Source: Apostichopus japonicus (Eukaryota; Echinodermata; Holothuroidea; Aspidochirotida; Stichopodidae). From it: a stretch of 64,000 nt of DNA. This document shows positions 32,857-44,450 of this stretch, in pieces. Under the pieces are notes generated by a model, which searched no databases, was not told the DNA's origin, and worked only from the letters and a program-made list of their open reading frames with translations. Position numbers and translations under genes: made by a program. The stretch covers positions 15,514,013 through 15,578,012 of the forward strand of contig NC_092577.1 of assembly GCF_037975245.1 (NCBI RefSeq), given 5' to 3'. Within the stretch, counting starts at the first letter, position 1, and every line of letters begins with the position of its first letter.

Positions 32857-33577
32857 TCTGTAAGCTGTTCTGATGAGGGCGGTGTGGTCAAGTGGTTAAG
32901 GCAGTGGACTTGTGATCCAAGGATTAAAGGTTCGAGTCCTGGCCAGATCATTGCGTTGTGTCCTTGGGCAAGGCGCTTTATCTCCATTGCCTCTCTTCAC
33001 CCAGGTGTATAAATGGGGACTTGTGAGGTAACTTGTAAATATAGTGGCGTGCGCCGGTTTGTGGCTGCACCCTATGGGAAGTCCCCCGCGGGACACATGG
33101 TTGTGGTGTCCCAGGTGAGATTGATTGAATTGTGCACACTTTGGTGTGCAGGTGTGACAAGTTACCAATGACCAGGGTTAAGTTGTAAAGTCGTGTGAGA
33201 GGGCCTTGTCCCTGAACAAGACTGTAAACCTAAATATAAATATAAATAAAATAAGTGAAATTTCAGATCCCACCAGCTGCTTGCCAAAACATTTCAGAGC
33301 AGGGTAAATTTAACATTTTTTGCCTTTGGCAATGAGGAAATATTTAAGTGAATGCCACTGGTACTAAATTAACTAAAGAGTTGCCACTGTAATGGTGGAA
33401 AATGATGGTAAGTTTATTTGCTAAAATATGAGTGTGTGATGGGTTCACGAATTGGCCATAACATTGAAAACCATGCAACATGATTTCAAAGTGAAAACAC
33501 TTCATATTTGTCTCCTACATAGTGCATAGATTTTGTGTAATAATTTAGAATTCTCTGTAAGCTGTTCTGATCTGGTA
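32857..33577. repeat. 18-20-bp direct repeat pair around the SINE and its right flank
   Basis: CTCTGTAAGCTGTTCTGAT at 32857-32875 recurs at about 33557-33575. The left copy abuts the SINE. The right copy lies about 330 bp beyond its tail, so it is not a simple SINE TSD. Confidence 0.5.
32876..33245 (+). repeat. tRNA-derived SINE with conserved central domain
   Basis: The head (32878-32947) has A-box TGGTCAAGTGG and B-box GGTTCGAGTCC of a Pol III tRNA promoter. It is followed by GTGTCCTTGGGCAAGGCGCT, a central block shared by many invertebrate SINEs (I think the Nin-DC type, unverified), then a unique body and an AT-rich repetitive tail (AATATAAATATAAATAAAAT). Open frames across it are incidental. 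It moves by borrowing a LINE machinery; the partner is not identifiable here. Confidence 0.8.
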
Positions 33578-33714
33578 AATTAGATTTTCACATTGGGAGG
33601 GGTGATTATTACTTAATTGATTATTGATTTGTGAAAGTTACTTCACAATGAGGTACTAATGTACCCCGATTGTGTTTTGTTTATGTCAGTTGTGTTCAAT
33701 TTTATATTTTGACA

Positions 33715-34708
33715 GTACATTCCATTGAATTCCATTCCCAAACCATGTTGGAGGAAAGTGACCTTCAGCAGCGTGTGAGCACAAAAACTGTGACTTGCAA
33801 GAATAGGTAATAAGCCTAATAATCACTGTTATCAATATGTGTATTTACTGCATTCCGTAATTATTCTAGTGAAGCGACAAATAGTAATTGAAATTACCAT
33901 GAGTGAACTAAGGGAGATCTCTTTGGTCAATTCATTGTTACAAGTATAATATGTAGTGATATCCTTGTTTCGTATGCTGACATAATCATACATTCACTAA
34001 TGATGAAAAAGTGACGTGGAATTTTACAAGCTTATCATCTTTACTATTTGTACTGAATCATACATGATTACCCAATCTACATATAGCACAATTTTGCTTT
34101 ATGTAGATTGAGTATAACCGAAATTGACTGCATATGATATAAAAACATTTTATGTGTTCACTTTAGTTTCCAGCTGTACTAAAGTACCTTGAAGAGATTA
34201 TGAATGAAACTATCTTGTAAGTCTGTTGCTCTATCTCTTTCTTTCTAATAGAAGCTTCAAGTAGCATTTACAACAAACACTTGGCATTATTGATTACAAT
34301 TATATACATCAGTTCTTTGCCTTAATTTCACAGAAGAGTTTTCAACTTCCAGTTTTCAGTTTCCATTAAAATATCTACAAACCAGTAGCCAAACTTGCAT
34401 ATTAGCGCATGTAGAGAATTGAGGAATATGTTATTTTGTTTTCTAGTAGACTTGTGTGAAAACTAATGTAATCTAAATCTAATCTTCATATTATCAAAGA
34501 TGTAACTAAGTTGTGTTAAAAAGAATAAGCTGAGTACATGCACTTGTCTGATGTGCAATTTAAAAAAACAAAAATTGGACTTTTACTTGAAGATTTGTTG
34601 ATGTTATTATTTTATCTTTTTTAACAGCTGAAAAACACCTTGCATAACATGTTGGATGCACACTTTAAAACTAAGAAAACCCTGACTCAAGGACCAGTAG
34701 ATCACAGG
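33715..34708 (+). other. Three short splice-bounded segments, possible exons of one unknown gene
   Basis: 33719-33808 (frame giving HSIEFHSQTMLEESDLQQRV, donor GTAATA), 34174-34216 (VLKYLEEIMNETIL, donor GTAAGT) and 34628-34708 (LKNTLHNMLDAHFKTKKTLT, donor GTAACT), each preceded by a CAG or ACAG acceptor. Reading frames are open but short and no domain is recognised. They stop at the truncated LINE at 34791. Confidence 0.3.
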
Positions 34709-34790
34709 TAACTTCTCAACCTAGCTATTAAATGAAACTAATACTTGTTAGAATGTATACATCCAAAGATCAATTATTTATGTGAATTGT

Positions 34791-35932
34791 CAATACTGGA
34801 AAATGCGTCTGCGCTTGCGATGATCCCTCATGCCATTCACGTTGAAAGTGGCAACTGAAAGTGTATGGGCCATGAGAGGGCAATGGGGCAACACTACGCC
34901 GACGACGATTCCGTAAGCTTCAAGCGCGCCCTAGACGACATATTGTCGTCCGAGTTGTCACTTGAAGCCGACCTTTTAAGAGAGGGTTCTCCATCTCATC
35001 GTACCAGCTCGTCCCAGTGGCACGTTTCGTCTCGCTGATCACCGATTCACCGGAGTCGCTGTCAGACAGAGCCTCCGGAGACTTTCTCGGTGCGGGCACG
35101 GGGTTGGGGTCTGCAACGAAGGGGGAGGGTGAACCAGATGCAGGGGAGGGTAAAATCCCACCAGATTGGCCCTCCTCTCGTGAAGCAGTAGGTGCGTCGG
35201 AACTCGACTTACCCCCACTCTTAGTCCTAGAGACATAAGAGGAGGAGGGACAAGCTCGAAAGACATGTCCCTCCTTCCCACATAGTGAGCACACAACCTC
35301 GTTTGGGCAAGCGGTGCTATCATGCCCAAGACGAAGGCAGCGCCCACATTTCTTGTTTGGGCAGCCCTTGGCTTCGTGCCCGGTCTCCCCACACTTGAAG
35401 CAGGTACGGGGCTAACCGGGATACCGCACGTGGGCTTTCTGCCCTGCTATAAACAGGAAGGAGGGAATGTCCTGTTTCAGGTCGATCCGAACCTGTCGGT
35501 GCCCGTTCAACACCCCAGGGGCCTGTGCATAGGAGCACATTTTGGCAGCCTTGACAGCCCCAAACCGACCCAAAACCGTTACAAGGTCCTGCCGCACCTC
35601 TAGTCCTACGTGGATGATAGTTACCCATACGGATCGCTCGTATGGAGTAACTGTCATCCCCTCGACGTTACTCAGCAACGTGTCACCCTTCTGCCGGGCA
35701 ACATCACTGGTAAAACGTAAATCGTACGTATTACGACCCTGGAGAGCTTGCAAAGCATCAGCCTCTCCAGGCACAACAACACCCTTGCTCTTCAAAATAC
35801 TGAAAACTTGCACCGGAGAAACCGCTTGTTCACCGGTGAAGGACAACTTAACAATCCGAGAATAACGGCGCGATGCCATGATACCGAGGGTGGCTAGGCC
35901 ACAGGGGAGTAACATAAAACAAACTAAAGACA
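34791..35932 (-). mobile_element. LINE A-type copy 3, truncated at both ends
   Basis: Contains the distal 5' UTR, ORF1 (35878-34920) and about 20 codons of ORF2, ending at CAATACTGG. ORF1 carries TAG at 35412-35414 where A1 has a Gln codon just before the first knuckle, and a shortened tail. Loss of the 3' end is unusual for target-primed insertion, so a later deletion or rearrangement is likely. No TSD seen. Confidence 0.8.
34920..35878 (-). pseudogene. LINE A-type ORF1, copy 3, with premature stop
   Basis: Starts MASRRYSRIVKLSFTGEQ and continues through RQVRIDLKQDIPSFLFIAGQ to the TAG at 35412-35414. Beyond it the same frame has the knuckles (CGRCLRLGHDSTAC, CSLCGKEGHVFRAC) and a shorter acidic tail than A1. 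Confidence 0.75.
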
Positions 35933-36528
35933 GGATAACTGAGACATTACACGAACGAAGGGATTACTTACCCTCCCATCTAATGCATTCTCATGCAGGA
36001 TTATTATCACATAATTTTCCCTCCCAGAAGTTCGTGGTGTTTCAATCGCATATGGTAACTTTAAAAACTGAAGCTAATCCTCAATTATACAATCCAGATT
36101 CACTATGGAACTACTTGAGATTTCAAAGCAGTGTTCAAGCGCATACAAACAGAAAAGTAAAGACACAAAACTGTCTCTTCATTACCCATGATAACTACAT
36201 GAGATAAACATAGGTTGTTTCTATATACTTCATCAGCTCCAGCGTTTCCATTGCAACCATTATCCAATGGTTGTACCGAACAATATATAGCCCCCAAAGA
36301 CGACGATCCACTACAACATCCGGACCATGCGATAAAATGTGAATGAAATTGGAAATTTTCCAAGAAATGATATCTTACTTTGTTTCTTTGCTGTAATTCT
36401 GATGACAAGCAACAATAGATTTAAATGTTACAGGTTTTTGTCTTTCATTGTATACAATGTTATCAATTGTTAAAGTCTAATATGCTTTGATAATCATGTA
36501 CAGTGTGACTGAAGGTCCATTGAGTATC

Positions 36529-36735
36529 TTTTCAGCGTTGATGGCACAGATGCTAAACGTCTTGCAAAGTATGCAAATGATGCAAAGAAATGCAATGCTC
36601 AAATGAATCTGCTGGAAGTACATGATCATCCTTATGTATTTTTGCCTCCAAAGATATAAGCTCCGGCTGAAGAAATCCGTTACGATTATGGTGTAAAGTC
36701 TCTCCCTTGGAGATACCCCCCCCCCCCGACATGAG
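36529..36735 (+). pseudogene. SET-domain C-terminal exon, copy 1, broken
   Basis: After a TTTTCAG acceptor the frame reads VDGTDAKRLAKYANDAKKCN, then a TAA at about 36657-36659, then APAEEIRYDYGVKSLPWRYP. This is the end of a SET lysine-methyltransferase fold: the NDA/N-H region and the GEE(I)xYDYG motif that forms the S-adenosylmethionine and lysine site. A run of 13-14 C at 36716-36727 also disrupts the frame. Related exons lie at 45112 and 54412. The rest of the gene is not found in the window. Confidence 0.65.
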
Positions 36736-38004
36736 GTGACTGACAAGTTTCCTTTTTGGAAAAACTTTAGCATTTCACTCATGAGTACATTTTTATATTT
36801 TAAATTGTCTGAGACATTACAGTCGACCTAGCTGCTTATTTTTGATTCTGCGATATGTTTGACATTGTTCAACTTAGTGAGGTGAAACTCTGAAAATCCT
36901 TTTACATGATATCTAACTATGGAAATCGTGGATACCTCTAATACTTGGTGTGTGGAATGACACTGAGTACAAGACACCTATTGTTTTTTGGTGGAGGTGT
37001 GTATAGCCTCGTACAGTATACTGACCTGTGTTTATCATGCCATAATGTTATTGTATCAAAAATGCTGCTTTGGGCAACAGCCTAGTACAATGAAGTCATC
37101 AAAACCTCTCAATGCACTAATTTTGTTGTGCAGAAATCCTCCATGTATCCCAAGTAGCCAAACATTTTTATTTAAAGCCAATGAACTGTATGGTAAATAG
37201 CCAGTGTTTCAACACTTTTCAACATTTGAAGTCAGTAGTTTGAAATTATTGAAATCCACAATAACTTTGTACTCTGTCAGTTAGTATCCTGTGTGGCTAC
37301 TAAATGAAAGTTACAAAATAATAAACAGTGTTAATTATTTCCCTGATTTGCAACTGACCTTGTGATAACAATAAAGTAGAATCTTTTCAGCTGTCTCCTA
37401 GTTATAGTTATCTTTTTGTAATTCACAACTTTGGGCTATAATAATATCTTCAAAACATTTGTCACTGCCAAAAAAAAGAAAGCATAATGAAAATTCATAT
37501 TCCCTGGTACGCCAAACAGGAAACGAAGTACTGATAAACGTTGTTCGTATCATTTTACTATGTTGTGATATTTACATTGGGATTAAATCAGAGATATTTT
37601 AAAATTCTAATGAAGAGAATAATGTTGCACACCTTTTGATTCATACACAGTAATAATGAGTCTGTTTGGACATAGTTGATTTGGATGAAACTTGAATGGT
37701 AGACATTCTTGGGCGTTCAGAAATTTGAAGCCGTTAAAGGTCAACTTGAGTCATTATAGTCGCATTATTTAAAATGTGAACAATGCTGTTTCAACCAAAG
37801 GCCTGCTGCACCAACACTGATCTGATGATGCTTTTAAATCATGGAACACAAAACAGATGGCAAAAGAGTTTCTCACAATTTGTAAGTTGTTTGAGCCAGC
37901 ATATTCTGATACCTGCATGGAGTTATCATTAAGCAGATGTACATTTTCATGAACAGTTTTTCTTATTTCTTTCAGGAGCAACATTATCAACTGGTAGAGC
38001 AGTG

Positions 38005-38012
38005 GATTAATG
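38005..38012. repeat. Target-site duplication of LINE copy 2, left
   Basis: GATTAATG(T), also at 41531-41538(9). The uninterrupted site is preserved as GGATTGATGTTAATC at about 55895-55909. Confidence 0.8.
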
Positions 38013-41000
38013 TGCTTTTTACGTGACCCGCCATGCGGGATACAAAACGTCACGGCCAAACGGCACTACCGAACCATCCCATTCTGACAAACGAAACTAA
38101 GGTCTAGCGAGCCAAAAAAACATACGCCCGCCGACCTGCAGAGACAAAACGCCCAACCCCCCCCCCCCCCCCACTCAAACATTCAAAAACGTACAGAAGG
38201 ACGACCCGCACGCAGCGAAACGAAAAACCCCTCCCCAGCACACCAGCGTCCAAAAAAGGCAGCCCCAGATAAACGGCGAAAATCGCCTTCAATCTGAAGG
38301 CGAATGTCAGACTTCACCGCCTCCAGGACTGCCTGCCAACTGGAAAATTTCCCCCTAAAAACCAAATTACATCTATTCCGCCAAACATGTTTTTTTACAA
38401 TAGAGCAAACAAAAATGATGCGGTGCAACACAGCTACCGAACAAACTGGAGGGTCTACCCCATATAAAATAAAGCCCTGCCCTACCGACCATGAACGGTC
38501 TCCCGTAACACGGTCGGTCCAGGTCTGGAACCACTCCCATAAGTTTACTACAAAGTAGCAATGCCAAAAAACATGAGCAGTACTCTCTAAGCGGGCACAG
38601 TCCATCACCCAATCGCCAATGATATCTTTTTAGGTTGGTCACCAAGGCACCGTGTGCAACTCTCCATGGAAGATCACGGAGCCTGCAACCATTCAGCCTT
38701 GAATGCACCGAACGCCATACTTCGGCAGAATGACGTCCCTGGACAAAAGTTGCATTCACGGCCTTATCCCTCAACGAACTGTGAACGAGGGCCGGCTGTG
38801 ACAGGTCAACAGGGGGCAACTCAATCAGAGCGGAGCAGATGACACGCACCACCCTGTTTGGAGTACTACTATGCGGTTCTCTGTTGCTAAACAGCGCCGG
38901 GACCCATCGACGCAGGTGCAAACCGCCCCAAAAACGTACAAAATATGAACAAGGCAACCCTGGGTCAGTTACCGCTACAAACTGCTTAAATAACAAAAAG
39001 GTCAATTTACTTCCCAGATGAACCACCCCTAGTCCCCCCTTCTCCAGTTTTTGGTACAATACCGCCCTCTTGACAAGCTCTGTACCACCAGACCATATGA
39101 ATGAAAAAATCGCCCTCTCCAACCGTACCAGGACGCGCCACGGAATAGGGTACACCGCGCCCGGGTGCCACAAGATGGGCGAAACGAAACGATTAATAAC
39201 AGTGACTTTCCCCAAGATCGAAAGCCAGCGGGTGCCAAAGGTTTCGAGTCTGCTCTGAAATACCTCAGCCCTCTCGTTCCAGGTGACATCACAAGGTGCA
39301 TCGTAGCCGAACCATATACCATTAATTTTGATATTCTGATCCGACCACGACGCACCGAATGGTAAGTCTCTGTATCTGCAGCTACCAAGACGAAGGCCCT
39401 TTGTCTTTTCTGGATTCAACTTCGCCCCGGTAGCTCTCTCAAAAATAGATAGATCCTGCGAGAGTGCGCGAAAGGAGCCGAGACTCGAAACAATACATGT
39501 CACGTGATCTGCATATTGAGCGCATTTCACTTTGGCACCCCCTGGCACAACGAATGGAACAAGTTTGGAGTCCCTTTCCAAAAGACGAGAGAGGGACTCG
39601 CTAAACAAAACATAAAGTAATGGAGACAGAGGGCACCCCTGGCGCACCCCCTCTCTACGTTAAAAACCTCCGAACAAAACCCATTTACGATAACAGAACT
39701 GAAACTTTGTTCATACAAAACAGAAATCCATTTACGAAAATTTGGGTGCAACTGAAACGTCTCCAATACATTCATTAAAAAACCGCGATCCACCATGTCA
39801 AAGGCCTTCTGCTGGTCCAGAGACACCAATGCACATGGCAGATCACGCTCAATAACAAAGTCGGTCAAGTCGCGCATCAACCACAAGTTCTGCTGGATGC
39901 AATGACCCTTCACTGCACAAGTCTGGAGATCACCAACAAGATGCGGCATAGCCAGTGCAAGGCGGTTGCACAAAGCCTTAGCCAGCAACTTGTAGTCCAC
40001 ATTTAACAAGGTGATCGGACGCTTGTTATGGGGATCCAAGGGGTCCCCAGACTTTGGCAGCAAAGTAATCATGCCCAGACGTTGACTTTCGTTTAACAGT
40101 CCGTTTTGGAAGGCGTCCTCGAAGACGGCTCTGATGTCGGGTCCTATTATTGCCCAGAAGGTTCGGTAGAACTCCCTCGGAAGCCCGTCCGAACCCGGGG
40201 ACTTGCCATTCTTCATCTTCGAAAGCGCCTTCCAAAGCTCAACAGTGGTTATTCCGCCCCCCCCCCCCAAAATATCATTGACATCGTGGGGAACGGTTTT
40301 TGAGATTCCCCTCAATAAATCAGACTTTGCCGACAAGTCGACATTGCCACGCGTAAACAAACTCGAATAATACTCTTTATATACGCGGACAATGCCGTGA
40401 GGGTCACTGACCACGGTCCCATCGGTAGCGCGCACAGACGGGACGCGTCTGTCACCCGCCGATGAGCTAACGGACTGGTAAAACCTCAGTGAAGGGCGCT
40501 CCTCGGCTTCCACCGCTTCGACACGGGCCCTGACGCGGGCACCGTGGTACTTTTCATCGAGATACGTCTGCAAAGCTATGACTGCCGAAGGGTCGCCAAA
40601 CTTCACCTCCGCGCACAGCTTCGAGAATTTTTCTCTTCGACGCCGTGCGCGGGTCACGCAATACTGAATTGCGTAGCGTTTGATGCGCAACTTGATATTA
40701 TCCCACCACTGGGATGTACAAGCAAAGGCCGGCTTCAATGTTTGCCATCCTTTGTACCTGGTCTCGAAACCCTGGCGGAATTCTGCCTCGCCAAGAATCC
40801 GACAGTTAAGCTTCCATAGGCCCCGCCCGATCGGGAAAATGGAAGGCAAAACAAAACGTGCTACCACAGTGTCATGGCCAGAGAGCGGACAGCTGAGCGT
40901 CTCGCAACCCGAAAATTTAAAACTTACGGGCGCATACACTCGATCTATCCTGGAGGCATCTTCTCCGTTAGGCCTCACCCACGTATACACCGTACTACAC

Positions 41001-41530
41001 GAGTGTATACGCCTGCAGACATCGGCTAAAAGGTGTGCGGAAGTGAATCTGTCCAATTCTGTGATCCCAGCGTCGGGACTAGCGGACACAGAAGCCCCGA
41101 GTCTGTCAAGACCCGAGTCTGGGACACAGTTAAAGTCTCCGACCATGACACATGGAGCACTACCAGGAACAAAGGAAGGCAGTGTGTTAAAAAAATCTCG
41201 TCTAGCAGAAGGCCGATTGGGAGCATACACATTGCAAAGGGAGATGTTACCCTGTGGATACTTCAAAAGAATGCAAACCAATCGGCCCTCGTGATCCGTC
41301 TCCACCCTAGTGGCACAACCCGCCTGACGAGGTGACAGGAGGATGACAGTGCCACAGGATGAAGACCAACCAAACGAAGCATGCAGCCCACCACCCCACT
41401 CATAAGCCCATAGAGGGACATCTTCTTCCAAAATATGTGTTTCTTGTAGGCAAACGCAGTCGACTTCCATTGAAATACAATATTGGAAAATGCGACTGCG
41501 CTTGCGATGATCCCTCATGCCATTGACATT
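38013..41530 (-). mobile_element. LINE A-type copy 2, 5'-truncated
   Basis: Minus-strand copy lacking ORF1 and the first codons of ORF2. The 3' end is TGCTTTTTACG on the plus strand, as in A1. Flanked by an 8-9-bp TSD in the duplicated host block. Poly-C runs at 38158-38172 and 40257-40268 are much longer than at the same sites of A1. Near 38590 about 14 bp are missing relative to A1, while 38268-38290 keeps a segment that A1 lacks. Confidence 0.88.
38104..41518 (-). pseudogene. LINE A-type ORF2, copy 2, frameshifted
   Basis: Endonuclease and most of the RT are open from MRDHRKRSRIFQYC at 41518 to about 39650. There a one-base loss in a C run breaks the frame just after NVERG; the frame resumes with RQGCPLSPLLYVL. 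The catalytic motif is changed to QYADHVTCIV, where A1 has QYADDV, so an essential aspartate is lost. A further indel near 38590 separates the C-terminal Cys/His region. Not functional. Confidence 0.85.
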
Positions 41531-41990
41531 GATTAATGTTAATCACTGTCAAGTGTGCCACTCACCTATGATATCCAAAACATGGAAAGGACTTTCGTGC
41601 ATTTGTAGGTAGATCACACTGTTTGGCCACTCTAAATGTAGTCTTGTATTGGCCCCAAATTATACCATGCTAAAATTGCTAGTTTTCAAAAGTTCTTGCT
41701 AGGAGGTCTTTACTTTTTACAAATTGTTTTTCAGACATTCTACATGAACACATATTGTGAATTAATGTCTCAGGGAGGTATAGTCCCCCAGGGTCATAAT
41801 AAAGCAATTTTGACAAAAAGTTACCATATCTGAATATGGCATATTTGTGGTCAGTACAGCATGCATTTAGTGGGTGGAATAGCTTGGACACGTACTCGTA
41901 ATGCATGAAATATGTTACACATGAGGATACCAAAGAAATGATGTCAACTTAAAAATATGCATGGTCAAAGAGAAACATTCCCACTATAAG
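41531..41990 (+). repeat. Continuation of duplicated block, copy 1
   Basis: Starts with the right TSD of LINE copy 2 and matches 55900-56350 (TTAATCACTGTCAAGTGTG, AAAGGACTTTCGTGCATT, CATGAGGATACCAAA). Confidence 0.75.
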
Positions 41991-42124
41991 TACTTGAAAT
42001 AAGAATGTTACTATTTTCGAAAATAAAAATCATACACAAGCAGATTTATGAAGTCACTTTTATTTTGGTACACATATATTATGACTTTGTGATATTGAAG
42101 GGTGCTTATTTTATTAAATGTCAA

Positions 42125-43380
42125 TGCTTCTTCTTCTTCGGCCGCCGTCAATACTGACGATTGTCTACCAGTTTCACGCATCTCCTTATCTCCTCCTTGC
42201 AGGTAGTTCTGTTCTGAGCTAGACGCTTAGCTTGCGCTAGGCTCAATCCTGTCCATTCCTTGATGTTGTCATACCACTGCTTCTTTTGACGTCCAGCCTT
42301 CCTCTTTCCTTCTACCTTGCCCTCTATTATTTGGAGTGTCAATGCACTACCGCTTCCTCTGAGGATGTGGCCAAGGTAAGTGAGCATTCTGTTTACTATT
42401 TCTCCAAGCAACTGTCTCTTCACACCAAGTTCTTCCAGGATGCTCCTGTACAGTCTTTTCTCTTTCCAGCTGATGTTCATCATTCTTCTCCCTAGACAAA
42501 TTTCGGCAGCAAGCACCCGGTTCTCATCTGCTTTAGTCAGAGTCCAACCTTCCAGGCCATAAAGAAGCACACTCCATATCATAATTTTCACAAGCTTCAT
42601 TTTTAGTTCTGTTGGGAGGTTGCCATCGTTCCAGATGTCCTGAAGCTCCATCATTTTTCATTGGCCATTCCAATCCTAGCTTTGGTGTCTGTTGTGCAGT
42701 TCGCAGTGGCGGTTTTCACAGAGCCCAGGTACTTGAAATGGCTGACTTGTTCAACTTCTTCGCCATCTACCTGGATGTTGTACCCATTTGGTTCGCCTTC
42801 AGCTACAAGAAGTTTTGTTTTCTTCACATTCATCTTAAGGTTCATGCCTTTGCCAGCTTCATTTACAGCCGTTGTTAGTTCCTCAATTCCTTCGACTGAT
42901 TTTTCGTGGAGTGCTGTATCATCTGCATACCGGTCATTTGAGTTCGGTTGGCCTCCTACTTTGATGCCGAAATGTTCCACACCCGCTTCTCTCATAGCTT
43001 TCTCTGTGTAGGTCACGAACATATATGGTGATGCGATGCAGCCTTGTCTCACACCTTTAGTTAGGCTAAACTCATCTGTGTTCTTGCCATCCCATCTGAT
43101 CTGATCTTTCCTCATTGATTTATATGCAAGGACTGCAGTAGAGAGACCAGATGTGTTGGGAATCCCATTTTCATCATCACAGTAAAGAGTTTGACATGGC
43201 TGACGGAGTCGAACGCCTTGGAATAATCAATGAACATGATGAAGACTTTCTCACCTATCGCAAGTATCTTTTCAATCTGTATCTGCAGACAAACCAGCAT
43301 ATCTCTGGTGCCTCGACCCTTTGGGTAGGCAGCTTGTAGTTCTGGCAGTTCTTCTTTCAGTTTTGCTGTCAATGGTAGTG
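42125..43380 (-). mobile_element. RTE-type LINE fragment, 5'-truncated
   Basis: Minus-strand RT fragment ending in a short GAAGAAGAAGAAGC repeat, the usual simple 3' tail of RTE-type elements. The 5' side stops within the RT palm, so most of the element was never copied or has been lost. Confidence 0.75.
42148..43372 (-). pseudogene. RTE-type reverse transcriptase, three frames
   Basis: Pieces 43372-43112 (AYPKGRGTRDMLVCLQIQIE, FIMFIDYSKAFDSVSH), 43115-42651 (GVRQGCIASPYMFVTYTEKA, DRYADDTALHEKSV, HFKYLGSV) and 42654-42148 (WSVLLYGLEGWTLTKADENR, YLGHILRGSG, GRQKKQWYDNIKEWTG) are collinear, with small frame changes between them. The YADD catalytic pair and the GHI.R...RGR/QKKQW tail are typical of RTE-clade RT proteins. 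Non-functional. Confidence 0.8.
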
Positions 43381-43719
43381 CTGAAAATAGCTCTCTACCA
43401 AATCATTTCCAGAACATTAGCATGTTGCTAAAAAAAAACATTTCTTCTGAAGTTCAATACAGCATTCAGGTTTCTCAGTGCCACAATCTACTATTTGTCT
43501 CATTAATGTGACATTAACATCATCATATACCACACGAACATTTATATCATTCAGTTTCGGTACCAGCAGTTACTCAAAAGGTTTATGAACCTCTCGCTTC
43601 CAGTAGTGACCCTTCCATGGAAATTGGAACCAGCCGTAAGTCAAACTTCAATTAAAGTAATGAGATATCTGAATATGATAAAGGGAGAGCAGCCGACTTA
43701 ATTATTAGAAAAAGTATAT

Positions 43720-44227
43720 GGCAAATCAAAAGCCATTGAAGACTACGTTCCGTGCAGTGACTGTCTTGGGTAGTTCAACACTTACTCCTTGTGGATACAC
43801 AAGGAAACCTGCTTGGAGAGAGACCAGTCCTTGAAAGGCAGACAGCATGTGAAGGAAGGAACAAGTTTGCTCCCTTTCAAGTATACAGTTCATGGCCAAC
43901 TGTTATTGCTAAAAATAATAAGTACATATTAACTGTAGGCTAAAACGAAATGGATAACAGTAAATTCCTTCAAAATGGAAGGAGTTTGCTGGTGAAAGAA
44001 TGAGGACAGTTGGAAAATTCCTCAAAGTAGCAAGGACACTTGACGGCAAACTAATTTCTGCTTCAGACCAGGTGAGACCTGCCTCATTTGATGTAGATGT
44101 TGAAGTTGCACGGATAATTCCGGGCTGTGTTGCCAACACACAGGCAGGTACATCGAACCTACTCAACTGCCCTGAGAGTTGGATTCGCCTTGTTGCAGTA
44201 ACAAGGGACTACATCAGACTGGACTGA
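43720..44227 (+). pseudogene. Unknown gene fragment with CxxC..H..C motif and helical segment, copy 1
   Basis: AIEDYVPCSDCLG, a TAG, then FNTYSLWIHKETC gives a C-x2-C...H-x3-C zinc-like pattern. Farther on, MRTVGKFLKVARTLDGKLIS followed by QVRPASFDVDVEVARIIPG resembles the segment after such motifs in uncharacterised fish and echinoderm proteins. A paralogous decayed copy lies at 52845-53290. I do not know the function. Confidence 0.4.
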
Positions 44228-44233
44228 GACTTA

Positions 44234-44253
44234 AGGTGCGTTTCCACGATCCC
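44234..44253 (+). repeat. Possible left terminus of a Harbinger-like transposon
   Basis: GGTGCGTTTCCACGATCCCG directly follows TTAA (44229-44233). GGTGCGTTTCC-type ends with TTA/TAA targets are common in PIF/Harbinger elements, and the Myb/SANT-like gene follows. No matching right end was found. Confidence 0.35.
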
Positions 44254-44450
44254 GGACAAGCCTCGACATCTCCGAATAAGCAAGGTCAACCCTGTAATTT
44301 TTACGTGGGAAAGGGGCTAGGGCTGGATCTCTTATCTGATCTATATTGTACATATCAACAACCTGCGTATATCCACGGAGAGAGTAGCAGCTCCCTGTTA
44401 TATCCATGTACACACTTGTTAGAGCATTCCTGAAGTTAACTTAACCAAAA

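Larger units (their letters stand above)
36150..38012 (+). repeat. Duplicated block, copy 1 (paralogue of 54000-55905)
   Basis: About 90 percent identical by eye to the block near 54000-55905, including ATGGTTGTACCGAACAATAT, a SET exon and GAGCAACATTATCAACTGGT. It continues at 41531-41990 after LINE copy 2. A third partial copy is at 44925-45960. Confidence 0.75.

Noticed and set aside
32878-32947. Free-standing tRNA gene
   Set aside because: A and B boxes are present, but acceptor and anticodon stems are imperfect and a SINE body with AT-rich tail follows.
37769-38059. Minus-strand frame including MAVTFCIPHGGSRKKH, also at 31053 on the plus strand
   Set aside because: It is the antisense of the LINE 3' UTR and host flank; it recurs only because the LINE end recurs.
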